Shown: positions 1 through 8,492, counted from the stretch's first letter. The stretch: DNA of 64,000 bases from Heliomicrobium undosum (GCF_009877425.1 NZ_WXEY01000007.1:112378-176377), one strand, 5' to 3'. Numbers and translations: made by a program. Notes: a model not told the origin generated them from the letters alone.

Positions 1-97
1 CCTGGCGTTGCTTCCGGCAGATGGGACAGGTTCGCATGGCCACGACCATCATGGCCGATGTTTCTGTCTTATCTTTTTTCCCATCTTTTGCGCCCAT
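1..97 (-). CDS. N-terminus of an unidentified protein, cut by the window edge
   Basis: An open frame starts with ATG at 97 and runs off the left edge after 32 codons. An AAAGGAAG ribosome site lies about nine bases upstream. The visible protein begins MGAKDGKKDK and ends with a cysteine pair, CPICRKQRQ, which could open a metal site. The hairpin leader at 161-245 points into it. Because sibling leaders precede molybdate/tungstate transport genes, a molybdenum- or tungsten-related product is a fair guess, but the protein itself is not recognised. Confidence 0.4.
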   Translation of the reverse strand, partial: MGAKDGKKDKTETSAMMVVAMRTCPICRKQRQ

Positions 98-160
98 GGC
101 AGCCGCTTCCTTTCGATGCCCAACTTTGCATCCCCATAAATCTTTTATGAGTCGGATCGC

Positions 161-245
161 AGGCGATGATGAAAAAGTCTTTTTCATAAAAAACGGCGAG
201 GTCCCTGTTGAAGGGACATCTCGCCGCTGAGATGTTTCCGCTTGT
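161..245 (-). promoter_or_regulatory. Leader hairpin L1 (Mo/W-type leader family)
   Basis: On the minus strand a strong hairpin (arms 194-206 and 211-226) is followed by six U (188-193), the form of an intrinsic terminator. It lies about 90 nt before the ATG at 97. Its 5' arm carries CTCAGCGGCGAGATG (218-232), the motif shared with four other leaders in this window. Just downstream, the minus strand has TTTTTCATCATCGCCTGC (160-177), identical to the segment after the modA leader hairpin. Confidence 0.6.
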
Positions 246-392
246 ATATGTAGTAAAGATACCCTGTACGAAAAAACAAGTCAAGGAATAAGCGCTCGCT
301 GCTTTCTGACGAATGGTTGGATGTGAGGCGAGATAAGTAATCAGCCAGGGCAAGAATGGCGATTCTGAATAATAGAACTTTTCACTTGCGCA

Positions 393-422
393 TTGCGTAA
401 CTTTTCGCTTTGGTCGTATAAT
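393..422 (+). promoter_or_regulatory. sigma-A type promoter of the glycine riboswitch transcript
   Basis: TTGCGT (393-398) and TATAAT (417-422) are separated by 18 nt. Transcription would start near 429, just ahead of the glycine aptamers. Confidence 0.6.
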
Positions 423-454
423 GCCTACGTAAAAACCAAATACCGATTCGGATG

Positions 455-630
455 AAGCTTACGGGAGAGCGGTCGCCAGACCCGCCGAAGGAGTCACACT
501 CTCAGGCCCTTGTCACACAAGGAGAACCGCAAGCGGACGAAACTCTGGAGAGACCCTGCCAGACAGGGCGCCGAAGGGGCAAAGCGGTCAGACTTGACCG
601 TTAAATCTCTCAGGCAAAAGGACAGAGCAA
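455..630 (+). ncRNA. Tandem glycine riboswitch
   Basis: Two consecutive glycine aptamers are visible. Aptamer 1 has GGGAGAGCGG at 463-472, CGCCGAAGGAG-like core near 483-493 and ACTCTCAGGC near 498-507. Aptamer 2 repeats the pattern: CTGGAGAGACC near 544, GCGCCGAAGGGGC near 568-580 and ATCTCTCAGGCAAAAGGAC at 605-623. This is the classical cooperative tandem form. It precedes an alanine/glycine:cation symporter, a common target, where glycine would control uptake or efflux of small amino acids. Confidence 0.93.
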
Positions 631-811
631 GCGCTAGGAGAAACCGCCAACCCAATCGCCGATGATTCGCTGAGGGCCAACGTAGGTTGGTCCGACGCTG
701 TCGGTCTAATGAAGGTTGGTCCAACGAGTATAAGCGAAATGTGTTAGACTCGCCGAATCAGACGGGTCTGCTCCCTTTTCGCTGTGGTTTTTTCTCGGTC
801 CGCTCTTCAGA

Positions 812-837
812 GTCAAATCATCGATTTGGCTTTTTTT
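812..837 (+). terminator. Intrinsic terminator, likely riboswitch expression platform
   Basis: GTCAAATC and GATTTGGC pair around a short loop and are followed by seven T (831-837). It sits between the second aptamer and the symporter start, so it is the natural off-switch of the glycine riboswitch. Confidence 0.65.
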
Positions 838-870
838 CGTTTTCTCAACACAAACAAGGAGTTGACCACC

Positions 871-2271
871 ATGGACTTCATCAAACTGCTGGACCAGATC
901 GACAGCCTCGTCTGGGGCCCCCCCTTACTCATCCTGCTCGTCGGAACCGGCATCTTCCTGACCGTCCGGCTCGGCCTTCTGCAGGTCACCCGCCTGCCTC
1001 TGGCGCTCCGGTTGATCTTCACCGCCAAAAATGACGGCGACGGCGATGTGAACAGCTTCGGCGCCCTCTGCACGGCTCTCGCCGCCACTGTCGGAACGGG
1101 AAACATCGTCGGTGTGGCCACCGCCATCAAGGCAGGCGGACCAGGCGCCCTCTTCTGGATGTGGGTGGCCGCCTTCTTCGGCATGGCGACGAAATACGCC
1201 GAAGGCCTCCTGGCTGTCAAGTACCGTTCCGTCGACGCCAACGGGCAGATCTCCGGCGGTCCCATGTACTACATCGTCAACGGCCTTGGCGCCAAGTACA
1301 AACCGCTCGCCGTCATGTTCGCCGCCAGCGGCGTCCTCGTCGCCTTTTTCGGCATCGGCACCTTCCCCCAGGTTAACGCTATCGTCACAGCCACAGAGTC
1401 GGGCCTTGGGGTCCCCATTCCGGTCACTGCCGCCGTTATCACCCTGCTTGTGGCGCTGATCACCTTGGGCGGCTTACAAAGCATCGCCAAGGTTTCTGAA
1501 AAGATCGTCCCCTTTATGGCCATTTTCTACGTCCTCATCAGCATCGGCGTCCTCGTCGTCTACGCCGACCAACTGCCCCAAGCCATCCAATTGGTCATCA
1601 GCAGCGCCTTCACCGGCTCCGCCGCAGCCGGCGGCTTCCTCGGCGCTACGGTGATGATGGCGATCCGCAACGGCGTCGCCCGGGGCGTCTTCTCCAACGA
1701 ATCGGGCCTCGGCAGCGCGCCCATCGCCGCCGCAGCGGCCAAGACGAAGTGGCCGGCCGAACAGGGCCTCATCTCCATGACAGGCACCTTTATCGACACG
1801 ATCATCATCTGCACCATGACCGGTCTGGTGCTCATCGTCACCGGCGCATGGTCGGGCGACTTGGCCGGATCGGCCATGACCCAGGCCGCCTTTGCCGCCG
1901 GCTTCCCTCTCCACGGCAAGGTCATGCTGACGCTGGGGCTGGCCCTCTTCGCCTTCACCACCATCCTCGGCTGGAACTACTACGGCGAGCGCTGCTGCGA
2001 GTACCTCTTCGGCGTCAAGGGGATCATGCCCTACCGGGTCATCTTCATCATCCTCGTCGCCGCCGGCGCCTTCCTGAAGCTCGAAGCCATCTGGCTCCTG
2101 GCTGACATCGTCAACGGCCTCATGGCCATTCCCAACCTGATTGCCCTCCTCGGCCTCTCGGGCGTCGTCGTCGCCGAGACGAACCGCTACCTGAATCACC
2201 TGCGCGCGCAGGAGAAAGGGCGGGTCGCCCAGGGGCAAGGTTCATTGAAGCAGCGGGTTGCCGAGAAATAG
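871..2271 (+). CDS. Alanine/glycine:cation symporter, AGCS family
   Basis: This 466-aa membrane protein of the AGCS (DAACS-like) family imports alanine or glycine with sodium or protons. It begins MDFIKLLDQIDSL, and several hydrophobic segments span nearly the whole length. Family hallmarks include GTGNIVGVATAIKAGGPGA near residue 80, the NGVARGVFSNESGLGSAPI stretch in the middle and GWNYYGERC toward the C-terminus. The start at 871 is chosen because AAGGAG lies nine bases upstream; an open frame extends 29 codons further 5' but covers the terminator of the riboswitch. Length is normal for the family. The tandem glycine riboswitch upstream suggests that glycine is the physiological ligand or regulator. 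Transport direction cannot be told from sequence. Confidence 0.93.
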   Translation: MDFIKLLDQIDSLVWGPPLLILLVGTGIFLTVRLGLLQVTRLPLALRLIFTAKNDGDGDVNSFGALCTALAATVGTGNIVGVATAIKAGGPGALFWMWVAAFFGMATKYAEGLLAVKYRSVDANGQISGGPMYYIVNGLGAKYKPLAVMFAASGVLVAFFGIGTFPQVNAIVTATESGLGVPIPVTAAVITLLVALITLGGLQSIAKVSEKIVPFMAIFYVLISIGVLVVYADQLPQAIQLVISSAFTGSAAAGGFLGATVMMAIRNGVARGVFSNESGLGSAPIAAAAAKTKWPAEQGLISMTGTFIDTIIICTMTGLVLIVTGAWSGDLAGSAMTQAAFAAGFPLHGKVMLTLGLALFAFTTILGWNYYGERCCEYLFGVKGIMPYRVIFIILVAAGAFLKLEAIWLLADIVNGLMAIPNLIALLGLSGVVVAETNRYLNHLRAQEKGRVAQGQGSLKQRVAEK

Positions 2272-2340
2272 AATCCACTTGTGAAATTAGAACCCAGCAG
2301 TGAAATTAGGATCCGGAAGTGAAATAGAATCCAAAAGGTG
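2264..2340 (+). repeat. Four tandem copies of a ~19-bp unit at the symporter stop codon
   Basis: Units begin at about 2262, 2281, 2300 and 2319. The core is GTGAAATTAGAACCCAGCA with variants ending GATCCGGAA and AATCCAAAAG. The first unit overlaps the TAG stop of the symporter gene. The period of 19 is regular and the unit is not palindromic. Confidence 0.75.
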
Positions 2341-2342
2341 AA

Positions 2343-2384
2343 AAGCCAAGTGCCGGCGCTGTTGCGCTGCACTTGGCTTTTTTC
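2343..2384 (+). terminator. Terminator downstream of the symporter
   Basis: AAGCCAAGTGC pairs with GCACTTGGCTT over a 15-nt loop and is followed by T6. A-rich sequence on the other side could let it act in both directions, serving also the GH25 gene that ends at 2448. Confidence 0.85.
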
Positions 2385-2447
2385 TATGGTATAGCGGGCT
2401 CGACCTGCGCGCCCGCTCCGCGCCGGTAATTGTCAGGCATGACGCCT

Positions 2448-3596
2448 TTACGCCGTGATAAAGTTCCAACCGTCGCTGATCGGCACGGCCTGCACTTTTT
2501 CAGCCAGAGAAGTCCAGATGATGTAGGTGTCTCCATGGTAGACGACGCCCTGAACATCCACGCCGCTGATGTTCATTAGGCCGTTGCCCTTGTAGGTGAA
2601 AGGCGTCTGGAACTCCTGCAGCGCCGTCCACACCACGTAGGTCTCGTTATTGACGACGATGCCGTCCATCCAGGGCTTGCCGTTGAGTTGGACCTTGATG
2701 GCCTGATAGCTGACGAAGTTCCATCCGCCGTCGATGGCGACAGCCTCCACGTTTTTGGCAAGGGTGCTCCACAAGAGGTAGGTGTCGCCTCTGTAAACGA
2801 CGCCTTGCACGTCGACGCCGTCGATGGTCATGACGCCGTTGCCCTTGTACGCATGGGGGGTGTTGAAGGCCTGCAACGCCGTCCACACCACGTAGGTTTC
2901 GTCGTTGACGACGAGGCCGTCCGTCCAGGGTTGACCGTTGATCTGCACCTTTATCGCCGCATAAGTCGGCGTCGGATTGCCGCGCAGCGCGTCGAGAGAG
3001 ACAGCGGCATTCATGTCCACATTGCCTGAGATGCCGTTGACTGCGCCTGAGTCGGTGTACTGCCACATGGTCCACTGCGTCCAGCCGGCAAAGTCGGGCG
3101 GCGCTGAAGAGGAGTAGTAGCTGAGCCAGAGGGGGATGTCGGAGAGTCCGCTGATCTGGTACATGTCAAAATACCATTTCCCCGTGTAGAGCAGGACCCT
3201 TTTGCCGGTCGCCTCGGCGATGAGGTTGATGAATGTGCGCGCCCAGTCGGCGAGATAGTCGCCGCTCAGGGCGCTGTTTTTCTGCGGCGGCGATTCCAGG
3301 TCGAGCACCGGCGCCAGATCGGTGGTGACCGAGTTCAACGCGGCGAGGAAGTTGTTCGCCTCGTCCGCCGCCGTATTATACTCCGGGTGGGCGTAGTGAT
3401 AGGCGCCCACAGGGATGCCGGCTGCCCGCGCGTTGGTCACATGGGTCTGAAACATCGAGTCCTGTGTTCTCTGTCCCTCGGTGGCCTTGATGTAGGCGAA
3501 AGCGACGCCGCTGGCGCTCACCTCTGCCCAGTCGACCTGTTGTTGATAGCTGGAGACATCAATCCCGGTGATGTCTGCATTACAGCGTCCTTGCAT
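2448..3596 (-). CDS. GH25 muramidase with two C-terminal stalk-like repeats
   Basis: Residues 1-200 form a glycoside hydrolase family 25 (Chalaropsis-type lysozyme) domain that cuts the MurNAc-GlcNAc bond. The family signatures are GIDVSSYQQQVDW near the N-terminus, FAYIKATEG, and the catalytic DxE in APVLDLESP. Residues ~210-382 hold two ~80-residue repeats with YVVWTALQ and GVDVQGVVY.GDTY motifs, resembling the copper-amine-oxidase N-terminal-like domains common in Firmicute cell-wall proteins. The start at 3596 follows an AAGGAGGGG ribosome site. No signal peptide is visible, unusual for a wall hydrolase; it may be released by lysis, act on the spore, or leave by an unknown route. It stands alone on this strand. 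Confidence 0.88.
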   Translation of the reverse strand: MQGRCNADITGIDVSSYQQQVDWAEVSASGVAFAYIKATEGQRTQDSMFQTHVTNARAAGIPVGAYHYAHPEYNTAADEANNFLAALNSVTTDLAPVLDLESPPQKNSALSGDYLADWARTFINLIAEATGKRVLLYTGKWYFDMYQISGLSDIPLWLSYYSSSAPPDFAGWTQWTMWQYTDSGAVNGISGNVDMNAAVSLDALRGNPTPTYAAIKVQINGQPWTDGLVVNDETYVVWTALQAFNTPHAYKGNGVMTIDGVDVQGVVYRGDTYLLWSTLAKNVEAVAIDGGWNFVSYQAIKVQLNGKPWMDGIVVNNETYVVWTALQEFQTPFTYKGNGLMNISGVDVQGVVYHGDTYIIWTSLAEKVQAVPISDGWNFITA

Positions 3597-3734
3597 GAAG
3601 ACCCCTCCTTATAACCTTGCAGTGTCTTCCCAGAGCCCGTTCTCTTGGCCCCATTATAAGCAAGGACGCTGTCCCGTTGGTATCTTTTTCATGTCAAGAT
3701 CAATCGGAAGAAGGTCAAAGCCGCGAAAGGACGG

Positions 3735-5273
3735 TTACGAAAGGAGGGCATCCTCCGCCCGATCCAAATCGAACCAGAACAGCACGCCGCCTGGCGCGTT
3801 TTCGGCGCCGTACCCGTTTTGGTGCATCCGCTGAATCGCCCGGACGACGGAGAGGCCGAGGCCGGTGCCGCCGTAAGCGCGGGTGCGGGCCTTGTCCACT
3901 TTGTAGAAACTGGTCCAGATCTGATCGAGCGCCTCCTCGGGGATCCCTTTTCCTGAGTTGAAGAGGGTGACCCGGATCTTGTTTTGACGGGGAAAGACGC
4001 GCAGGGTCAATTGGTGGGGAGGGGCGATGTGGTGGATGGCGTTGGTGAGGTAATTGACCAGCACCTGTTCCATCCGCTCCTTGTCAGCGTCAGCGATCAG
4101 GCCGGCCTCTCCGTCGACAGACCAGTCGATCTGCCGTTCCCGCAGCAAGGGGGCGAATTTTTCTACGACCGACTCCGCCCAGGCGACGGTATCGAAAGTG
4201 CTCCGGTCGAGATGAAACTGGCCTGATTCGATCTGAGAGAGGTCGAGCAGTTCCATGACCAGTTTGTTCATCTTGCGCGACTCGTCCATGATGACGTCAC
4301 AGTAGTAGTTACGGCTCTCTTCATCATCGGCCACGTTCACTTTCAGGCCTTCCGCGTAGCCCTGGATCAAGGCGATCGGCGTTTTCAGTTCATGGGAGAC
4401 ATTGGAGATGAACTCCTTGCGCATCTCATCGATCTTTCGTTCGCGCTCGATATCGGTCTGCAACTGGGCGTTTCTATCTTGCAGTTCTGTGATGGAACGG
4501 CTCAACTGGTCGGAGAGGGAATTGATGCTCTCCGCCAGTTGGCCCAACTCGTCGCGGCTGTCGGCGGTCACTTTTTTCTGAAAATCCAGCTTGGCCATGC
4601 GCCGGGCGATGTCGTTCATCTCCAGGATGGGCTGGGTGAACCGCCTGGCATAGAAGAAGACGATGACGTTGCCGAGGAGGAGGGTGATCAGACCCGTAAA
4701 GAGGAAAAAACGGTTGGCCACAGCGGCGCTTTCCTGAATGGCCGCCAAGGGAGTGCTGAGGATAAGATAGTATCCGTTCGGGAGTTGGCTGACGGCATTA
4801 AGGAATTGGGTATGCAGCCGCGGATCTTCCCGGACTTCCATGAACACCTCGCCTTTTTCCAACTGTTCGCGCCCCGATTCGACGGCCTGTCTGAGCAAGA
4901 AAAGCTGCTGGTCTCGCGGCTTTGCCGGACGAAGCGGAGGGAGGGGAGAGGCTGGGCGCTTGTCTGCTTGTTCAGGATCGCCTTCAGGCGGCGGGCCGGG
5001 AAAGGTGCTGTACAGGATGTTCATGTTCGCGTCGGTGAGGGTGCTGCTGATCGCTCTGTTGCGTTCCAACCGTTCCATGGCTGTCCACAGATCAGCGGAA
5101 TCCTCCTGGACCAGCGCCGCCACGATCCGGCTGTGCTCGCGCAGGTCAGCCGTTTTTTTGTGGATGTAGTACCTTCCCAGGCTGGTGTTGACGAGAACGG
5201 AGGAAAGCAAAATAAAGAAGAGGATCAGACCGCTCATGGCCAGAAAGAGCCGGAGCTTGATGGAGTGTTTCAT
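3735..5273 (-). CDS. Membrane sensor histidine kinase
   Basis: A 512-aa kinase. It has a first membrane helix at ~8-30, an extracytoplasmic sensor region to ~180, a second helix at ~182-205, a HAMP domain, then HisKA with the phospho-acceptor motif NVSHELKTPIALIQGYAEGL near residue 300. The HATPase domain has an N box (VNYLTNAIHH) and G boxes (NSGKGIPEE, GGTGLGLSVV). All catalytic motifs are intact. Its ATG overlaps the stop of the response regulator gene by four bases (5270-5273), so the two are co-translated. The repeat protein at 6059-7027 lies just upstream on the same strand and may be a target. The signal sensed is unknown; the short sensor region does not match a domain I can name. Confidence 0.93.
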   Translation of the reverse strand: MKHSIKLRLFLAMSGLILFFILLSSVLVNTSLGRYYIHKKTADLREHSRIVAALVQEDSADLWTAMERLERNRAISSTLTDANMNILYSTFPGPPPEGDPEQADKRPASPLPPLRPAKPRDQQLFLLRQAVESGREQLEKGEVFMEVREDPRLHTQFLNAVSQLPNGYYLILSTPLAAIQESAAVANRFFLFTGLITLLLGNVIVFFYARRFTQPILEMNDIARRMAKLDFQKKVTADSRDELGQLAESINSLSDQLSRSITELQDRNAQLQTDIERERKIDEMRKEFISNVSHELKTPIALIQGYAEGLKVNVADDEESRNYYCDVIMDESRKMNKLVMELLDLSQIESGQFHLDRSTFDTVAWAESVVEKFAPLLRERQIDWSVDGEAGLIADADKERMEQVLVNYLTNAIHHIAPPHQLTLRVFPRQNKIRVTLFNSGKGIPEEALDQIWTSFYKVDKARTRAYGGTGLGLSVVRAIQRMHQNGYGAENAPGGVLFWFDLDRAEDALLS

Positions 5274-5944
5274 GGCTGAACCTCAAAGCGGTAACCGAGG
5301 CCCCGCACCGTCTGGATGTGGCGGCCGGCGTCACCGAGCTTCAGGCGCAGTTTTTTGACATGGGTGTCCACGGTCCGGGCGTCGCCGAAGTAGTCGTAAT
5401 CCCAGACGGCGTTGAGCACCTGTTCTCGGCTGAGGGCTTTGCCGGCGTTTTCGGCCAGGTGCAGGAGGAGGTCAAACTCCTTTGGCGTCAGATCGATGCG
5501 CTCCGCCTTGACTGTGACGATGCGGCCGGTCACATCGATGGCGAGGTCGCCGGCGGTGAGGATGTCCTTCTGGTTGTCTTCCAGGCGCCGGAGGAGGGCT
5601 TGCACCCGCGCGACCAGGATGCGAGGGCTGAAAGGTTTCGTCACATACTCATCAGCGCCGAGATCGAAGCCGAAGAGTTCATCCACTTCCTCCGCTTTGG
5701 CAGTCAGCATGATCACAGGGACACGCGACTGCTTGCGGATTTCCCGGCAAACAGCCCAGCCGTCGTAGCCGGGCATCATCACATCCAGAATGACCAGATC
5801 GAAGGGTTCTGAAAAGAACAGTTCCAGCGCTGCTTTGCCGTCTTCAGCCTCTGTGATGAGAAAGCCTTTCTTTTTTAAAAAATCCCCGACCAGCTTGCGC
5901 ATACGCAGTTCGTCATCAGCGATTAAGATCCGTTTTGCTGCCAT
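5270..5944 (-). CDS. OmpR/PhoB-family response regulator
   Basis: A receiver domain (residues ~1-115) has the acidic pair in LIADDE, the phosphorylated Asp in VILDVMMPGYDG and the conserved Lys in YVTKPFSP. It is followed by a winged-helix DNA-binding domain (~125-224) ending in the RTVDTHVKKLR recognition region and VRGLGYRFE wing. The start at 5944 is set by AAAGGAG seven to ten bases upstream; an upstream in-frame ATG lacks such a site. It is the cognate partner of the overlapping histidine kinase. OmpR-family regulators bind 11-bp-spaced direct repeats, and such a repeat sits at 7114-7131 in front of the neighbouring repeat protein gene. Confidence 0.94.
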   Translation of the reverse strand: MAAKRILIADDELRMRKLVGDFLKKKGFLITEAEDGKAALELFFSEPFDLVILDVMMPGYDGWAVCREIRKQSRVPVIMLTAKAEEVDELFGFDLGADEYVTKPFSPRILVARVQALLRRLEDNQKDILTAGDLAIDVTGRIVTVKAERIDLTPKEFDLLLHLAENAGKALSREQVLNAVWDYDYFGDARTVDTHVKKLRLKLGDAGRHIQTVRGLGYRFEVQP

Positions 5945-6058
5945 GGGGACAACTCCTTTGCGGCCTCCGGCCGGCTGATTTGTCCGCAAGGGAAAGATGC
6001 CCCATAAGGCAAGCCCTATGGAGCACCGTTTCCGTTGACGGGTTATTTGCTTATCCGG

Positions 6059-7027
6059 TTAATTCGACGCGCCGGCCTGGGCGTCCTCTATCACCGGGGC
6101 GGGTTGACCGAGAAGCCCCGGTTGGGGCGGGACGGGAGGGAGCGTTTTAAGGAAAGCGTCGGCCTGTTCCTGGGTGATCGTTCCGGCGTCGACGAGCGGC
6201 TGCAGCAATTCGGCCGGTTTGTCCATCGGCTGCTTTGCCGTTCCGGGTTGCGGCGGGAAGGTCTTTAGGACGGTTTCAGCCTGTTCTTGCGTGAGCGTGC
6301 CGTCGGAGACGAGTTGGTTGATGATCTCCTCATGTTTCGGCCGTTGCCCTTGTTTCGTGGCATCCGGCTTGGGCGGAAGGGCGTTCAGGATCGCATCGGC
6401 CTGTTCCTGTGTGAAGGTACCGGCCGTAACCAGTTGGTTCAGGATGGTGTCGAACTGAGGCGGGGCTTTCCGGTCAGGTCTGGCCGGGAGGGCCTTGAAG
6501 AATGCGTCGGCCTGTTCCTGCGTGATCGTTCCGTCGTCAACGAATTTCTTGATCAATTCCTGAGGTCCCAAGGGGCGTGTGGGCAGCGCGTTGGTGATGG
6601 CGTCCAGTTGGGCCTGGGTGAGCGTACTGTCGCTGACCAGTTGCTGCAGTTGTTCTTCCGGCCGCTGGGGCGGCTTGGGCATGACAGCGGCGATGGCGTC
6701 TGCTTGGGCTTGGGTCAGTGTTCCAGCCGCAACCATTTGGCTGAGCGATGATTCCGGTCTCTGTCCTCGCTCGGGGCGGGCCCCCATTTTTCCGGTCGAA
6801 CCGGGAACGCCGAAGCCGGAGCCGCCGGACCCAGGTCCGCCGAGAGGACCGCGGTGCAACCTGCCGCCGCCGGTCGCGTCTGCGGAGGCGCCAAAGGGAG
6901 CGCGGGGGGAGGGGGCGCCGCCAGAAACCTGCGAGAGGTCGGCCGCATAGGCCGTACCGACGGAGAGCAACAGGGCGCCTCCGGCGATCAAGCCAAACAC
7001 CTTTTTCGATAACACTTGAGACTTCAT
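6059..7027 (-). CDS. Exported protein with six LV-xx-GT-x-TQ-xQAD repeats
   Basis: A 322-aa protein with a clear signal peptide (MKSQVLSKKVFG, hydrophobic core, cut near TAYA-AD). A Gly/Pro-rich linker is followed by six copies of a ~35-residue unit. Its core is a hydrophobic pair, then LV, two residues, GT, a hydrophobic residue, TQ, EQAD and a short helix ending in LP. This helix-turn-helix pattern (short helix, Gly-Thr turn, second helix starting TQEQAD) resembles the small helical units of SHOCT and DUF2680 proteins, but I cannot assign a family. The start at 7027 has AAAGGAG at the right distance; two earlier ATGs do not. It sits upstream of the two-component operon, and its promoter carries a direct repeat suited to that regulator. 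Function unknown; extracytoplasmic. Confidence 0.8.
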   Translation of the reverse strand: MKSQVLSKKVFGLIAGGALLLSVGTAYAADLSQVSGGAPSPRAPFGASADATGGGRLHRGPLGGPGSGGSGFGVPGSTGKMGARPERGQRPESSLSQMVAAGTLTQAQADAIAAVMPKPPQRPEEQLQQLVSDSTLTQAQLDAITNALPTRPLGPQELIKKFVDDGTITQEQADAFFKALPARPDRKAPPQFDTILNQLVTAGTFTQEQADAILNALPPKPDATKQGQRPKHEEIINQLVSDGTLTQEQAETVLKTFPPQPGTAKQPMDKPAELLQPLVDAGTITQEQADAFLKTLPPVPPQPGLLGQPAPVIEDAQAGASN

Positions 7028-7086
7028 GGTCATTCTCCTTTCATTCATCCCTGTTATTCGTATCGGTGGCGTGATTTGATGGTCTT

Positions 7087-7131
7087 ATTGTACAGCGCCT
7101 TTGTGTCCGAACTGTGAACGGCAGGTGAACG
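7087..7131 (-). promoter_or_regulatory. Promoter with 11-bp-spaced direct repeat, likely response-regulator site
   Basis: On the minus strand TACAAT (7087-7092) is a good -10, but no recognisable -35 stands 17 nt upstream. Instead CGTTCAC occurs twice with an exact 11-bp period (7125-7131 and 7114-7120). Direct repeats replacing the -35 are typical of promoters activated by OmpR/PhoB-family regulators. Confidence 0.55.
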
Positions 7132-7260
7132 TTTCTGAATGAAAGGTTTTGCTACGAACAGATGGAAAAAAGATATGACCTTTGTATTCTCGATCATCCA
7201 GACAGGAATAAATGGCATGGATGTCAAATAAATGGAACAAAAATGGAAGAGGTGTTGTCT

Positions 7261-8415
7261 ATGAGGGTACTGTCGGGTATAGGGCAAAAGACGCTGTCCC
7301 TGCTGCTGATCCTGCTGCTTTTGTTCGGGATCACCGCCCCTGCCGGAGCTGTGGAACCGAAAAAAGCGCTGCAGGATTACTTCGTAGAGAGCCTGACCAA
7401 AGATTCGGGTGATGTTGCCACTGCAAAGGGACAGATTCGATTCGAGGAAATATCCTTTACGTTCAAAACGAATGCGCCAAGGGATCCCTTCAATGAAGCC
7501 TTTTCCCAGCATTTAAACGGAGCCGTGCTGGATTATGACCTGGGATTCGATATGAAAAACCGGATGGCTTACGTTTCCCTGTCCTTTTCGAACCGCCTAG
7601 TCAAACTTCCCCTTAATGTTTACATAATGCCGGACCAAATCGTCGTCGATCTTGATTCCGTAAGAAAACTGGCGGCTCAGATCGATCCGAAGGATGCGGC
7701 CCGGATTCCGGCCGACAAAAAGTATCTTGTCTCCTCACCCAAGGATAAAAAGGAAATGGACGATTTCTGGAATAACCTGGTCAAGGCGCAGAAACAGTCT
7801 ACACCTGATGCCAAGTCACGGGAAGCCGTCATTGATATGATCGGCCTGTTTATCCGCGCCTTGCCGGACCAGACAGTCAGGGAGTTTGAAAATCAGGCCG
7901 TAGGGATACGTCTTGGTCACAACGATTTGGTGCCCTACCTGTCTTCCCTGATCAAGATCGTGGCAGAGAATCCGGACAAAATGGAAAAGTTGGACAAAGC
8001 GCTGATGGAACGGTCATCTCTACCCCAGAAACAGGCAGCAAAACCGAAACTCCCTGATCCGGCTGAAATTAAGAAAAAGCTCGAAGAGTTTCGCTCGGAA
8101 TTGGATCGCTCCTTTCACCTTCATGAGTACACCCTCATCAAGGGACCGAGGAAAGGAAACAGCTTCCGCAGCCTCAACCGGATAGACATAGAGATGTTCG
8201 ATATTGACAAGAAGGGAATGACAGGCCGGTTCCAAATCGAACTGGAAAACTGGGATACCTACGATCAACCGCTTGACCATGCATTCCCCTCGTTGACCAA
8301 CTCGAACCAAATCCCCTTCGAGGAATTTGACCGGCGCATGAAGGCGCAGAAGGCTCCGGAAAAGGCTCCGAAAAAGGCTACGCAGCAAACTACGCAAAAG
8401 GCTGCTCGCCCATAA
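7261..8415 (+). CDS. Exported protein of unknown function
   Basis: A 384-aa protein starting MRVLSGIGQKTLSLLLILL, with a strong signal peptide cut after GITAPAGA. The mature part is charged, with no cysteine motif, repeat or domain that I recognise. Residues ~20-110 look beta-rich, ~130-260 helical, and the C-terminus ends in a low-complexity Lys/Ala/Pro/Gln tail (KAPEKAPKKATQQTTQKA). Several ATGs lie 5' in frame; 7261 is chosen because it opens the signal peptide and follows an AGAGGTG site. It is divergent from the repeat protein gene, sharing a ~230-bp intergenic region that contains the candidate response-regulator site, so both exported proteins might be controlled together. A terminator follows at 8432-8473. 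Confidence 0.7.
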   Translation: MRVLSGIGQKTLSLLLILLLLFGITAPAGAVEPKKALQDYFVESLTKDSGDVATAKGQIRFEEISFTFKTNAPRDPFNEAFSQHLNGAVLDYDLGFDMKNRMAYVSLSFSNRLVKLPLNVYIMPDQIVVDLDSVRKLAAQIDPKDAARIPADKKYLVSSPKDKKEMDDFWNNLVKAQKQSTPDAKSREAVIDMIGLFIRALPDQTVREFENQAVGIRLGHNDLVPYLSSLIKIVAENPDKMEKLDKALMERSSLPQKQAAKPKLPDPAEIKKKLEEFRSELDRSFHLHEYTLIKGPRKGNSFRSLNRIDIEMFDIDKKGMTGRFQIELENWDTYDQPLDHAFPSLTNSNQIPFEEFDRRMKAQKAPEKAPKKATQQTTQKAARP

Positions 8416-8431
8416 GTGTGTAAAAAAGAAA

Positions 8432-8473
8432 CCTGCAGCAAACGGTTTCCATCGTTTGCTGCAGGCTCTTTTT
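8432..8473 (+). terminator. Terminator, convergent position
   Basis: CCTGCAGCAAAC pairs perfectly with GTTTGCTGCAGG around a 10-nt loop, followed by a T-rich tail (8468-8473). It separates the exported protein gene from the convergent RdhA-like gene. Confidence 0.88.
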
Positions 8474-8492
8474 CAGGTTCTCACAGATAAAC

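Noticed and set aside
69..353. 94-codon minus-strand open frame over leader L1
   Set aside because: It runs through the terminator hairpin, has no ribosome site, and its product is not protein-like. The better minus-strand frame starts at 97 in another phase.
1474..2238. 254-codon frame antisense to the symporter gene
   Set aside because: It is a GC-rich shadow with Asp/Glu/Gly/His-biased composition. The opposite strand encodes a clear membrane protein.
2264..2340. CRISPR-like repeats
   Set aside because: The units are directly adjacent without spacers and vary in sequence.
4392..5279. 295-codon frame antisense to the sensor kinase gene
   Set aside because: It is the mirror of a fully conserved histidine kinase, with no domain and no ribosome site.
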